Positions 34,901 through 43,607 of a DNA stretch of 64,000 nt are shown here, piece by piece. The number at the start of each line of letters is the position of its first letter. Position 1 is the stretch's first letter. The notes beneath the pieces were generated by a model. It was given only the letters and a program-made list of their open reading frames with translations, was not told the origin of the DNA and did not search any database. Source of the DNA: JAIWNK01 sp964453115 (GTDB lineage: Bacteria > Chloroflexota > Anaerolineae > Anaerolineales > Anaerolineaceae); the NCBI GenBank assembly GCA_964453115.1, contig CAYVRT010000012.1, positions 1 to 64,000 of the forward strand, in the 5' to 3' direction. Made by a program: the position numbers and the translations under genes.

Positions 34901-35641
34901 ATGGCCGTTTTGGGCATTGATTTTGGTGGCTCGGGCATTAAGGGGGCGCTGATTGATGTGGAAAAGGGACAGTTGCTGGGGGAGCGGCTGCGTTTGCCAA
35001 CGCCAGAAGGTGGAAAACCGCAGGATGTGGCCGGGGTGATGAAACAAATCGCCCATCACTTCCAGTGGAATGGGCTGACGGGGTGCGGTTTTCCAGCTGT
35101 GATTTTGCATGGGGTGGTACAGTCGGCGGCCAACATTCATTCCTCCTGGGTGGGAATGGACGCCAATGCGTTGTTTGGGCAGACACTGGGTTGTGCGGTG
35201 CATACTGTCAATGATGCAGATGCAGCCGGTGTGGCGGAGATGCGTTTTGGGGTGGGGCGTGAATTGCCGCGCGGGGTGGTGGTGATGTTGACGGTTGGTA
35301 CCGGGATTGGTTCGGCGCTGTTTGTGGATGGGCAGTTGGTGCCAAATACAGAATTTGGACATTTGATTGTGGATGGCAAGGATGCTGAGCGACGTGCTTC
35401 GGATGCGGTACGCAAGCGCAAGCAGCTTTCCTGGGAAGAATGGGCCGGGCGTTTTCAGCGCTATCTGGAAGTGTTGAACGCACTCATTTGGCCGGATGTG
35501 ATTATTGTGGGTGGTGGAATCAGCAAAGAGCCGGAGCGGTTTTTGCCTTATTTGAAGTCGCGGGCAAAAATCATCCCCGCCCGTTTGCAGAATCAGGCCG
35601 GGATGATTGGCGCAGCAATGTTTGCGCTGGAGAATAGTTAG
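34901..35641 (+). CDS. ppgK: ROK family kinase, polyphosphate-glucokinase-like
   Basis: The protein has 246 residues. The phosphate-binding motif LGIDFGGSGIKGALID matches polyphosphate glucokinases, in which GGSGIKGAPVD replaces the ordinary ROK GGT. Other motifs: VNDADAAGVAEMRFG (catalytic Asp), LTVGTGIGSAL, NTEFGHLIVDGKDAE and DVIIVGGGISKEPE. It phosphorylates glucose with polyphosphate and perhaps ATP and feeds the glycogen pathway encoded at 39-44 kb. The ATG at 34901 has TTGGAGG 8 bases upstream. Confidence 0.85.
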   Translation: MAVLGIDFGGSGIKGALIDVEKGQLLGERLRLPTPEGGKPQDVAGVMKQIAHHFQWNGLTGCGFPAVILHGVVQSAANIHSSWVGMDANALFGQTLGCAVHTVNDADAAGVAEMRFGVGRELPRGVVVMLTVGTGIGSALFVDGQLVPNTEFGHLIVDGKDAERRASDAVRKRKQLSWEEWAGRFQRYLEVLNALIWPDVIIVGGGISKEPERFLPYLKSRAKIIPARLQNQAGMIGAAMFALENS

Positions 35642-35657
35642 ACGAAGTAGGCGTTAA

Positions 35658-37106
35658 TTAACCGCCGATGCCGCCGCCGATGATGCCGCCATTGGTGAAG
35701 CGGTGCAGGTTGTTGAAAATGGTTTCGATTTGTTCGGCGGTGATTGTGACGCCTGTCTCGCGGTGGTGGAGGGCGTTTTGGCGTGCCTTTTCCAGTGCAA
35801 GTTCGCGGATGGTGATGCCGCGCAGGTTGGCTTCTTTGACCAGGGCAGCCCCCACTGCGTAGCCAAGCACCGGGTTGAGCGCGGTGATGAGGATGGGGTT
35901 TCGCTCGAGCCATGCTTCGGCGCGGGGGCGATTGGCCTGAATGCCGCAAACGCATTTTTCGGTAAAGGCCTGAATGGCGCCAATTGTGACTTGCATGGCT
36001 TCAAACAGGTTGTGGGCGATGATGGGCATCATCACATTCAGTTCCAGCTGGCCGGCCTGGGCTGCCAGGGCAATGGTTGTGTCGCAGCCGATGACGTGGA
36101 ACATTGCCATGTTGAGCATTTCGGCCAGGACGGGGTTGACCTTGCCGGGCATGATGCTGGAACCGGGTTGCACAGCCGGTAGCCGGATTTCATCCAGGCC
36201 GGTGGCTGGGCCAGAAGAGAGCAGGCGCAGGTCATTGGCGATGCGGATGAGGGTTAGGGCGAGGGTGCGCAGGGAGGCCGAAAAATCAACCATATCGGCC
36301 ATGGATTGCATGGACTCGAATAAATCATCGGAGGGGGTGAGCCGCAGCCCGGAGCGTTGACTGAGGGCGGTGACCATGCGGGCATGGTATTCGGGATGGG
36401 CATTCAGGCCGCTGCCGACTGCTGTGCCGCCGATGCCCAGCCGGCGCAGCGTTTCGCCTGCGCGGCGGATGCGCTCGGCATCGCGCTCGATGGCACAGGC
36501 ATAGGCGCCAAATTCCTGGCCCAGGCGGATTGGTACTGCGTCTTGCAGATGGGTGCGGCCCGATTTGACAATCCCATCGAATGCCTCGGCTTTTTGGCGC
36601 AGGGCGGTTGCCAACCCGGCGATGCTTGCCAGTAACTCGTCCAGTCGCCACAGGCAGCCCAGGCGGATGGCTGTTGGGATGACATCGTTGGTGGATTGTG
36701 ACATGTTGACATGGTCGTTGGGGTGGACGCGATATTCTCCCAGGGTGCCGCCGAGCAGTTGGGTGGCGCGGTTGGCGATGACTTCGTTGGTATTCATGTT
36801 ATGGCTGGTGCCAGCGCCAGCCTGGAAGGGGTCTACGACAAATTGAGCATCCCAACGACCTTCAATGATTTCGTCAGCGGCATGGACGATGACTTGTGCG
36901 ATGCCGGCATCAATCAGATCCAGTTCGTAGTTGACGCGCGCGGCGGCATACTTGATGAGCCCCATGGACCAGATGAAGGCGCGCCATGGACGCAGGCCAG
37001 AGATGGGAAAGTTTTGTACGGCGCGCTGGGTTTGGGCGCCATACAGGGCTTCAGTGGGAACAGACACTTCTCCGAGCGAATCGCGTTCAATGCGCACTTC
37101 AGACAT
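35658..37106 (-). CDS. Aspartate ammonia-lyase / class II fumarase family
   Basis: The protein has 482 residues. Superfamily signature GSSIMPGKVNPV, with catalytic TSHNMNTNEVIANRA and HPNDHVNMSQSTNDVIPT. QAGAGTS and AGQLELNVMMPIIAHNL resemble aspartase more than fumarase (where QTGSGTQSN is usual), but the pattern is mixed (PGKVNP, GLNAHP), so either fumarate-yielding reaction is possible. The C-terminus has an odd glycine-rich tail (GGIIGGGIGG). ATG with AAAGGA upstream. It ends 16 bases from the convergent glucokinase gene. Confidence 0.8.
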   Translation of the reverse strand: MSEVRIERDSLGEVSVPTEALYGAQTQRAVQNFPISGLRPWRAFIWSMGLIKYAAARVNYELDLIDAGIAQVIVHAADEIIEGRWDAQFVVDPFQAGAGTSHNMNTNEVIANRATQLLGGTLGEYRVHPNDHVNMSQSTNDVIPTAIRLGCLWRLDELLASIAGLATALRQKAEAFDGIVKSGRTHLQDAVPIRLGQEFGAYACAIERDAERIRRAGETLRRLGIGGTAVGSGLNAHPEYHARMVTALSQRSGLRLTPSDDLFESMQSMADMVDFSASLRTLALTLIRIANDLRLLSSGPATGLDEIRLPAVQPGSSIMPGKVNPVLAEMLNMAMFHVIGCDTTIALAAQAGQLELNVMMPIIAHNLFEAMQVTIGAIQAFTEKCVCGIQANRPRAEAWLERNPILITALNPVLGYAVGAALVKEANLRGITIRELALEKARQNALHHRETGVTITAEQIETIFNNLHRFTNGGIIGGGIGG

Positions 37107-37128
37107 GGTAGATCCTTTCTTGCCGGGT

Positions 37129-37166
37129 AAAAAAATTCTGGGCGGGGAACAGTGTCCGCCCAGAAT
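37129..37166 (-). terminator. Intrinsic terminator after ferredoxin
   Basis: Stem of 11 base pairs (37135-37145 with 37156-37166), 10-base loop, then a T-run on the minus strand (37129-37134). It separates the ferredoxin gene from the lyase gene. Confidence 0.88.
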
Positions 37167-37183
37167 CTTGCCGTGGTGAGGAA

Positions 37184-37591
37184 TTAGCGGGCGCTATAGC
37201 CTGGGCCTTCTTTGAAGAAGGCTGCATTGGTTTGAATGGCTGGGGTGAGGTCAATGGTTGTGCCAGCTTTGAGGATGAAGGTGGCCTTGAGGGTTACCTC
37301 ATCGCCATCATGATTGGTGCCGGTGTATTCTTCGGTATAGCCAGGGGTGCCAACCGGTTGGGAGAGGCGCACATCTTTGCTGGATTTGAAGGCGGCGGGG
37401 ACTTCTTCTTCGGGGAAGATGGCTTCCCAGGGGCATTCGGGGACGCAGGCGCCGCAATCAATGCAGGTTTCGGCGTCAATATAGTACCAGGGCCACTGAT
37501 CGGTGGGCTGGCCGGGGACGATGCATTCGACTGGGCAGACGGTGGCGCAGCCACCATCGCGCAAGCACAGGCTGGTAATTACATGGGGCAT
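37184..37591 (-). CDS. Ferredoxin, two Fe-S clusters, with C-terminal extension
   Basis: The protein has 135 residues. Cluster motifs: LCLRDGGCATVCPVECI near residues 8-24 and CIDCGACVPECP near 43-54, the FdxA-like arrangement for 3Fe-4S and 4Fe-4S or two 4Fe-4S clusters. The remaining about 75 residues form an unusual tail (EEYTGTNHDGDEVTLKAT, DLTPAIQ) without Cys. It acts as a soluble electron carrier. It sits between the superoxide dismutase gene (43 bases upstream) and a strong terminator. Confidence 0.88.
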   Translation of the reverse strand: MPHVITSLCLRDGGCATVCPVECIVPGQPTDQWPWYYIDAETCIDCGACVPECPWEAIFPEEEVPAAFKSSKDVRLSQPVGTPGYTEEYTGTNHDGDEVTLKATFILKAGTTIDLTPAIQTNAAFFKEGPGYSAR

Positions 37592-37634
37592 GGGTTTCTC
37601 CTTATCAAATAGAGGATGGATGAATGAAGGGAAG

Positions 37635-38243
37635 TCAGGCTGTCAGATAGCGGGCTTCCACTTTTTTCCAGTCAATTAGATTCCAGAAGTTGCTTAAGTA
37701 GTCGGCACGGCGGTTCTGGAACTTGAGGTAGTAGGCATGTTCCCAAACATCTATGGTGAGGATGGGGTAGAGGCCTTCGGAGAGGGGGCAATCCTGGTTG
37801 GCGGTGGAATGGATCAGCAAGGAGCCATCGGGGCGTTTGCTGAGCCAGGCATAGCCGCTGCCAAAGCGGGTGAGGCCAGCTTTTTCTAATTCGGCTTTGA
37901 AGGTTTCGAAACTGCCAAAACTGGTTTGAATGGCCTGGGCCAGGCTGCCAATTGGCTGTCCGCCGGCATTAGGGCCAAGCATGGCCCAAAACAGGGCATG
38001 GTTGTAGACTCCGCCACCGTTGTTGCGTACAGCGGTGCGGATGGCCTCTGGCACCTGGGTGAGGTCTTTGAGCAGGTCTTCCAGAGCGTGTTCAAAGAGG
38101 GCCGGGGCGGATTCGACGGCTTTGTTGAGGTTATTCAGGTAGGTTTGATGATGTTTGGTATAATGGATTTCGACCGTACGCGCATCCATCCAGGGTTCCA
38201 AAGCGTCCAATGCATAGGACAAAGCTGGCAGTTCAAAAGGCAT
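37635..38243 (-). CDS. sodA: Superoxide dismutase, Mn-type
   Basis: The protein has 202 residues. Metal ligands are His27 (in EIHYTKHHQTY), His in VYNHALFW, and Asp and His in DVWEHAYYLKF. The outer-sphere Gln in STANQDCPL favours manganese over iron, where Gln would come from the first half instead. The ATG at 38243 has AAGGAG 9 bases upstream; a far longer open frame upstream overlaps the divergent gene and was discarded. A strong promoter lies at 38329-38357. Oxygen defence together with the neighbouring ferredoxin. Confidence 0.93.
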   Translation of the reverse strand: MPFELPALSYALDALEPWMDARTVEIHYTKHHQTYLNNLNKAVESAPALFEHALEDLLKDLTQVPEAIRTAVRNNGGGVYNHALFWAMLGPNAGGQPIGSLAQAIQTSFGSFETFKAELEKAGLTRFGSGYAWLSKRPDGSLLIHSTANQDCPLSEGLYPILTIDVWEHAYYLKFQNRRADYLSNFWNLIDWKKVEARYLTA

Positions 38244-38328
38244 GGTCTGGCATCTCCTTGATATGATTTTGGCCTGGGCAGGGGTGTTGCGGCGAACAGG
38301 CCTGATTTGTACCCACGCGAACAATTTA

Positions 38329-38357
38329 ATTCTAGCGATGGAGAGGGTCTTTGTCAA
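38329..38357 (-). promoter_or_regulatory. Promoter of sodA-ferredoxin
   Basis: On the minus strand TTGACA (38352-38357), 17 bases, TAGAAT (38329-38334); near-consensus spacing and sequence. About 85 bases of leader precede sodA. Confidence 0.75.
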
Positions 38358-38380
38358 GCGATGCAAAAGAGGAAAAACGT

Positions 38381-39343
38381 ATGCAACGACGACTGGTTGT
38401 TTCGCCCTATGGTGTTCTGGCGGGGGGGATTTTGGCGGTTTCAACGGCTTCGGTATTGATTCGATTCGCGCAACAGGAACTGCCCTCGTTGGTGATTGCG
38501 GCGGGTCGGCTCTCGCTTGCGGCATTGCTTTTGGCGCCACTGGCGTTGCTGCGCCGTCGGCAAGAGTTGGCCGGGTTGGGGTGGCGTACCTGGGCGTTGT
38601 TGGGGCTGGCCGGAGTGTTGCTGGCGCTGCATTTTTCGGCCTGGATTTCTTCGCTGGCATTGACTTCGGTGGCTAGCTCGGTGGTGTTGGTGACAACAAC
38701 GCCGATTTGGGTTGGGCTGCTTTCGGGGGTGGTGTTGCAGGAGCGGCCGGCAGGGGGCATTTGGCTGGGGATGGCGGTGGCTTTGACTGGTGGGATGATT
38801 GTGGGTTTTAGCGAAATTTGCAAGCTGGGGATGGACGGGTTGCGCTGTGGCGGGTTGGGAAGTTTATTGGGAGGTAAGGTGCTGTTGGGTAATTTTTTGG
38901 CGCTGTGCGGGGCCTGGTTTGCGTGCGGATATTTGCTGGTTGGGCGTGGAGTGCGGGGGCAGGTTTCGCTGTTGACCTATGTGTTTGTGGTGTATAGTGC
39001 GGCAGCCATGACGCTGGTGTTGTTTGCGGCTTTGAGCGGGGCAAGGTTGGGTGGCTATTCGGGGCGTGCCTGGGGGTTGTTGTTTTTGTTGGCGCTGGTG
39101 CCGCAGTTGTTGGGGCATTCGGCGTTGAATTGGGCTTTGAAACAGGCTTCGGCATCGTTTGTTGCGCTGGCTTTGCTGGGCGAGCCAATCGGTTCAATTT
39201 TTCTGGCAATGGCCTTGTTGGGTGAATTGCCGACCTGGCTAGAGATGGCTGGCGGCAGCCTGATTCTGGTGGGCATTTACCTTGCGGGGTGTGCTTCTAC
39301 ACCGCCGGCAGAGAAACAACAAGGCTCATCCGATTTGGGATGA
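38381..39343 (+). CDS. EamA/DMT family transporter
   Basis: The protein has 320 residues with ten predicted membrane helices in two EamA repeats (about 8-140 and 175-305). Conserved EamA features: STASVLIRFAQQE near the start, LTSVASSVVLVTTTPIWVGLL, and in the second repeat LNWALKQASASFVALALLGEPIG. These proteins move metabolites across the cytoplasmic membrane; the substrate is unknown. The ATG at 38381 with GAGG upstream is preferred to a TTG at 38351. Confidence 0.85.
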   Translation: MQRRLVVSPYGVLAGGILAVSTASVLIRFAQQELPSLVIAAGRLSLAALLLAPLALLRRRQELAGLGWRTWALLGLAGVLLALHFSAWISSLALTSVASSVVLVTTTPIWVGLLSGVVLQERPAGGIWLGMAVALTGGMIVGFSEICKLGMDGLRCGGLGSLLGGKVLLGNFLALCGAWFACGYLLVGRGVRGQVSLLTYVFVVYSAAAMTLVLFAALSGARLGGYSGRAWGLLFLLALVPQLLGHSALNWALKQASASFVALALLGEPIGSIFLAMALLGELPTWLEMAGGSLILVGIYLAGCASTPPAEKQQGSSDLG

Positions 39344-39350
39344 GCCTTGT
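39319..39350. terminator. Inverted repeat overlapping the EamA stop, possible terminator
   Basis: 13-base-pair perfect stem (39319-39331 with 39338-39350), 6-base loop. It includes the last codons and stop of the EamA gene. No T-run follows on the plus strand, so termination is uncertain; it lies between convergent genes. Confidence 0.5.
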
Positions 39351-39371
39351 CATTCGAATGGGGTGTGGGTC

Positions 39372-40868
39372 TCAGGCGGCCAGGCGGCTGTAAAGCTGAT
39401 TGACCTCATACATGCGCCGAGATAGGGCCGGGTTGAGCGTTTCGGCTGTCATGCGCCAGTTCCAGTTGCCGCTTGGGCGACCGGGGAAGTTCATGCGCCC
39501 TGAAGAATCGAGGCTGAGCAGGTCTTGCAGGGGGGCGATGCCGAAGATGGCAACGGATGACCAGACGGCGCGGATCATATCCCAGGAAATGTCATCGCCG
39601 GAGCGGGCCAGGTAGCGGCGGCAGAAGTCGCGTTCGTGTTCGGGTGCGGTCAGATACCAGCCAAGTGCTGTGTCGTTATCATGTGTGCCGGTGTAGGCAA
39701 CGCAATTGGCGGGGTAGTTGTGGGGCAGGAATGGGTCGTCGCTATCGGAGCTGAAGGCAAACTGGAAGATTTTCATGCCGGGGAGGAAGAAATCGTCGCG
39801 CAGTGCTTCAACATCCGGGGTAATTTTACCCAGGTCTTCGGCAATAATGGGCAGGTCGCCAAGTGCATCGCGAATGGCTTTGACGAAATGTTTGCCCGGG
39901 CCAGGTACCCAACGGCCAATTTCGGCAGTGGGCATATTGGCTGGCACTTCCCAATAGCCGGCAAAGCCGCGGAAATGGTCGAGGCGAACGATATCCACGG
40001 TTTGCAGGGTGGCCTTGAAGCGCCGGATCCACCAGGCATAGCCGGTTTGACGATGGATGCGCCAGCGGTACAGCGGGTTGCCCCAAAGCTGACCGGTGGG
40101 GGAGAAATAATCCGGTGGGACGCCAGCGACAACGGTGGGGTGGCCTTTTGAATCCAGGAAGAATAAGTCGGGGTTGGCCCATACATCTGCGCTGTCATAA
40201 GCGACGAAGATGGGAATGTCGCCGATGATGCGGATGCCTTTTTGGTTGGCATAGGTACGCAGGGCGTTCCATTGACGGAAGAAGAAGAACTGGCGCAGCA
40301 TGTGCCGCTGGAGGGCTGATTGGTGGCTGACGCAAAAATCGGCCAGGGCCTGAGGGTCTCGTTGGCGCAGGTTTGCGGGCCAGTCTTTCCAGGCAACGCC
40401 GCCCTGGGATTCTTTGATTGCCATGAAGAGGGCAAAGTCATCCAGCCAGTAAGCTTGTTGGTTGCAAAACGTTTGGTAGGCCTGGTGCAGTTCGGGGGAG
40501 GCGCTTTGGGTGAAGTGGGCAGCGGCGCGGTCGAGCAGGGTGAGTTTCCATTGGATGACTTCGCCATAGTTGACCGTTTCGACCGGGAAGGTGGGGCGGT
40601 CACTCAGGTCGGCGCGGCTGAGGAGGTTGTCTTCCATCAGCAGGGCGGGGCTTATCAGGTAGGGGTTGCCGGCAAAGGCTGAGAAGCATTGATAAGGCGA
40701 ATCGCCATAGCCGGTGGGGCCAAGGGGTAGAACCTGCCAGAGCGAGCAGCCGCATTCTTTTAAGAAGTTGACCCAGCGATAGGCTTCAGGGCCCAGGTCA
40801 CCAATGCCGTCCGGCCCAGGCAGGCTGGTTGGATGAAGTAGAATCCCAGAGGCGCGATTAAATTTCAT
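39372..40868 (-). CDS. malQ: 4-alpha-glucanotransferase (amylomaltase, GH77)
   Basis: The protein has 498 residues. SGILLHPTSLPGPDGIGDLG at the start, VRLDHFRGFAGYWEVP (nucleophile Asp), IAEDLGKITPDV (acid/base Glu) and GTHDNDTALGWY (third carboxylate) are the GH77 motifs. It transfers glucan segments between chains. The ATG at 40868 starts inside the end of glgC (11-base overlap) with GGAG upstream, so it is translationally coupled. Last gene of a six-gene operon that begins with a cyclic-nucleotide-binding protein. Confidence 0.95.
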   Translation of the reverse strand: MKFNRASGILLHPTSLPGPDGIGDLGPEAYRWVNFLKECGCSLWQVLPLGPTGYGDSPYQCFSAFAGNPYLISPALLMEDNLLSRADLSDRPTFPVETVNYGEVIQWKLTLLDRAAAHFTQSASPELHQAYQTFCNQQAYWLDDFALFMAIKESQGGVAWKDWPANLRQRDPQALADFCVSHQSALQRHMLRQFFFFRQWNALRTYANQKGIRIIGDIPIFVAYDSADVWANPDLFFLDSKGHPTVVAGVPPDYFSPTGQLWGNPLYRWRIHRQTGYAWWIRRFKATLQTVDIVRLDHFRGFAGYWEVPANMPTAEIGRWVPGPGKHFVKAIRDALGDLPIIAEDLGKITPDVEALRDDFFLPGMKIFQFAFSSDSDDPFLPHNYPANCVAYTGTHDNDTALGWYLTAPEHERDFCRRYLARSGDDISWDMIRAVWSSVAIFGIAPLQDLLSLDSSGRMNFPGRPSGNWNWRMTAETLNPALSRRMYEVNQLYSRLAA

Positions 40869-42117
40869 AAGGCTGTCTCCCAGTTTGGATATATTCTCCG
40901 CTGCGAACCAGGGGAGAGGAAAAGTCGCTGGCAATGACATCGGTTCCTACAATGCCGCCTGCTTCAATGATTGTGGAGGGAGGGACACAGGAGGCTTTGC
41001 CAATCATTGCAATTTGCACATCCTCTTCACTGCCTTTGCCGCCGACTTTGCACTCGGTACCTACTTTGACGCGCTTATCCAGGACGGCGCGTTCGAGAAT
41101 GGCTTTTTCGCAAATGATTGAATCGGTCATGATGATTGATTCTTCGATGACAGCATTGGATTTTACCACAACTCCGGGAGATAGCACACTGCGAATGACG
41201 CGCGCGCCGGGCTCAATTGTGCAACCATTGCAAATCAGGCTGTCCTCAATAATGGATGAGCGGTGAATGCGAACCGGCGGGCGTTCTTCGGTGCGGGTAT
41301 GGATGATCCAATCCGGGTCGTACATATCAAATGCCGGGGGGGTATCTACCAGGTCCATGTGTGCTTTCCAATAGGATTGGATGGTGCCAACGTCCATCCA
41401 ATAACCGCTGTAAGGGTATGCAAAGACAGATGCATTGCTTTTGATCATGGCGGGGATGATGTCTTTGCCGAAGTCGTGGCTGGAGTCGGGGCGTTTGCGG
41501 TCTTCCCAGAGGATTTCATCCAGAATTTTACGGTCGAAAACATAAATGCCCATGTTGGCAAGGTTGGAAGGTGGGTTGGCTGGCTTTTCGACGAAGGAGG
41601 TAACACGGTAGCGGCGGTCTATGCCAACAACCCCAAAGCGCGAGGCTTCTTCTTTGGGGACGGTGATGGTTGCCATGGTCAAATCGGCTTGATGATCGAG
41701 GTGGAAATCAATCAGGCGGGTGTAATCCATGGTGTAGATGTGATCGCCAGAGAGAATTAGCACCAGGTCGGCATTGCTGCGTTTGACGAAGGTGAAGTTT
41801 TGCTGGACGGCATCGGCAGTGCCAATGAACCAGTTGGAGGTGGGGGCTTTGAATGGGGTGAAAACGCGCACACCGCCGGTGAAGTCGCGGTTCAGGTCCC
41901 AGGGGCCACCGGCGCCAATGTGTTCGATGAGCGAGTGGGGGCGATATTGGGCGATGACCATTACATCAAACAAATTTGAATTGACACAGTTGGAGAGGGG
42001 AAAATCAATGATGCGGTATTTCCCGGCAAATAGAACCGCCGGTTTGGCACGGCGTGCGGTTAGCACGCCCAGGCGGGTACCTTCTCCGCCGGCAAGAATA
42101 ATAGCACGGGTTTTCAT
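40858..42117 (-). CDS. glgC: Glucose-1-phosphate adenylyltransferase
   Basis: The protein has 419 residues and makes ADP-glucose for glycogen synthesis. N-terminal IILAGGEGTRLGVLTARRAKPAV is the nucleotide-binding loop and FAGKYRIIDFPLSNCVNS the effector and ATP region; ILSGDHIYTMDY and GVVGIDRRYRVTSFVEKP form the glucose-phosphate site; a left-handed beta-helix ends the chain. The start overlaps the glgA stop as ATGA, and GGAGG precedes it, so glgA and glgC are co-translated. Confidence 0.95.
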   Translation of the reverse strand: MKTRAIILAGGEGTRLGVLTARRAKPAVLFAGKYRIIDFPLSNCVNSNLFDVMVIAQYRPHSLIEHIGAGGPWDLNRDFTGGVRVFTPFKAPTSNWFIGTADAVQQNFTFVKRSNADLVLILSGDHIYTMDYTRLIDFHLDHQADLTMATITVPKEEASRFGVVGIDRRYRVTSFVEKPANPPSNLANMGIYVFDRKILDEILWEDRKRPDSSHDFGKDIIPAMIKSNASVFAYPYSGYWMDVGTIQSYWKAHMDLVDTPPAFDMYDPDWIIHTRTEERPPVRIHRSSIIEDSLICNGCTIEPGARVIRSVLSPGVVVKSNAVIEESIIMTDSIICEKAILERAVLDKRVKVGTECKVGGKGSEEDVQIAMIGKASCVPPSTIIEAGGIVGTDVIASDFSSPLVRSGEYIQTGRQPYEI

Positions 42118-43598
42118 TGCAGTTCCTCCATGAGTTTGAAATAGATATCGGCATAGGCAATTGCCGATTGACTCCACGAAAAATCTTGTTCCATGCAGCG
42201 AATTTGCAGGGCATGCCAGGCCGGGCGGTTGGGGTAGAGGGCAAGGGCGCGCAACAGGGCGACGCTGAAATTGGAGGGCTGCGGCTCTTTGAACAGGAAG
42301 CCTGTGTTTTCACCGGGTTGGCGCGTGTCTCGGATGGTGTCGTGCAGGCCGCCGGTGTCGCGGGCGACGGGGACACAGCCGTAGCGCATGGCGATCATTT
42401 GTGCCAGGCCGCAAGGCTCGTAGCGCGAGGGCATCAGCAGGATGTCACCGCTGGCATACATGCGGTGTGAGAGGTCGCGGTCAAAGCGGATGATGGCGCG
42501 CACCCGGTCAGGCCATTCGGCTTGCAGGCTGCGGCAGGCGCTTTCGAGCAGCAGGTCGCCAGTGCCAAGGAAGACCATTTGCCAGGGCTGGTCTGTGACC
42601 ATTTGCAGTCCTTCGATGGCAATGTCCATTCCTTTTTGCTGATCCATGCGTCCGATGGCAATTAGCAAGGGAATTTCGGGATTGACTGGCAGGTCGAGGG
42701 CTGCTTGCAGGGCAAGTTTGTTCTGCTTGCGTTCCTGGAATGTGGCGAGCGAGAAATGATGCTCGAGAAGCGGGTCGCTAGCGGGGTCCCATACTTCCTG
42801 GTCCAGGCCATTCAGGATGCCGGAAATGGAAGTTGAACGGGTGCGCAGAAAGTCTTGCAGGCCGCAGCCAAAAGCGGGGGTGAGAATTTCGCGGGCATAG
42901 TTGGGTGAGACGGCAACGATGTGGTCGGCGACACTGAGGCCGAGCGGGAGGGGGAAGGAGCGCGCCCAATCGGGCAGGAGCGGGTCGTTGCTTGGTTCGA
43001 AGCCGAAAGCGGGCAGGGTCTTTTCGGCGCTGCCGCCCAGAAAAGGCAGGTTGTGGATGGCAAGCAGGCTGCGCGTGGCCGCAAAGAAGGGGTCTTGGGC
43101 GCGGGTGCGCGCCAATTGGTAAACGGTCATGGCGGTGTGCCAGTCGTTGGCGTGTAAAATGTGGGGCTGCCAATTGAGGGCGCGCATGGCTTCGAGGCAG
43201 GCGAGCGAGAAGAAGAGGTACTTTTCGGCGTCTTGCTGCAAGTTGGTTGTGTTATAGACCGGTGCCTCAGGTGGGATGGGCGCACCTTCGATTAAGTAAA
43301 CGGGGATTGCACCGATGTGGGTCAGGTAGACCTGGCCGGGTAAATTGCCTGCCGGGGTAGGGACAGAGAAGGAGGCAGCGGGCAGTGGGGAGGGTAATTT
43401 TTGACGAACAATGCCATGAAATGGGATGGCAAGACGTACATCCAGGTTGTAGCCGTGAATGGTTTGCGGCGGCAAGGAGCGCAGTGCCAGGGGCAGGGAA
43501 CCGGCTACGTCGCCCAGCCCACCAACCTTGACCAGGGGGTCAGCCTCGGATGCAATCATCAGGACGCGCAGGGTTTTGGTTTCGGGTTCTGTGGGCAT
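42114..43598 (-). CDS. glgA: Glycogen synthase (ADP-glucose, GT5)
   Basis: The protein has 494 residues. ASEADPLVKVGGLGDVAGSLP binds ADP-glucose; IAIGRMDQQKGMDIAIEG and PSRYEPCGLAQMIAMRYG complete the GT-B fold active site. The ATG at 43598 has AGGAG 8 bases upstream; a TTG two codons earlier is less likely. It begins 9 bases after the amidohydrolase-CYTH stop, and glgC overlaps its end by 4 bases. Confidence 0.95.
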   Translation of the reverse strand: MPTEPETKTLRVLMIASEADPLVKVGGLGDVAGSLPLALRSLPPQTIHGYNLDVRLAIPFHGIVRQKLPSPLPAASFSVPTPAGNLPGQVYLTHIGAIPVYLIEGAPIPPEAPVYNTTNLQQDAEKYLFFSLACLEAMRALNWQPHILHANDWHTAMTVYQLARTRAQDPFFAATRSLLAIHNLPFLGGSAEKTLPAFGFEPSNDPLLPDWARSFPLPLGLSVADHIVAVSPNYAREILTPAFGCGLQDFLRTRSTSISGILNGLDQEVWDPASDPLLEHHFSLATFQERKQNKLALQAALDLPVNPEIPLLIAIGRMDQQKGMDIAIEGLQMVTDQPWQMVFLGTGDLLLESACRSLQAEWPDRVRAIIRFDRDLSHRMYASGDILLMPSRYEPCGLAQMIAMRYGCVPVARDTGGLHDTIRDTRQPGENTGFLFKEPQPSNFSVALLRALALYPNRPAWHALQIRCMEQDFSWSQSAIAYADIYFKLMEELQ

Positions 43599-43607
43599 GG
43601 ACAACTC

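Noticed and set aside
38244..38660. N-terminal extension of sodA by 139 codons
   Set aside because: The extension crosses the sodA promoter and overlaps the EamA start; the proper start has AAGGAG and normal SOD length.
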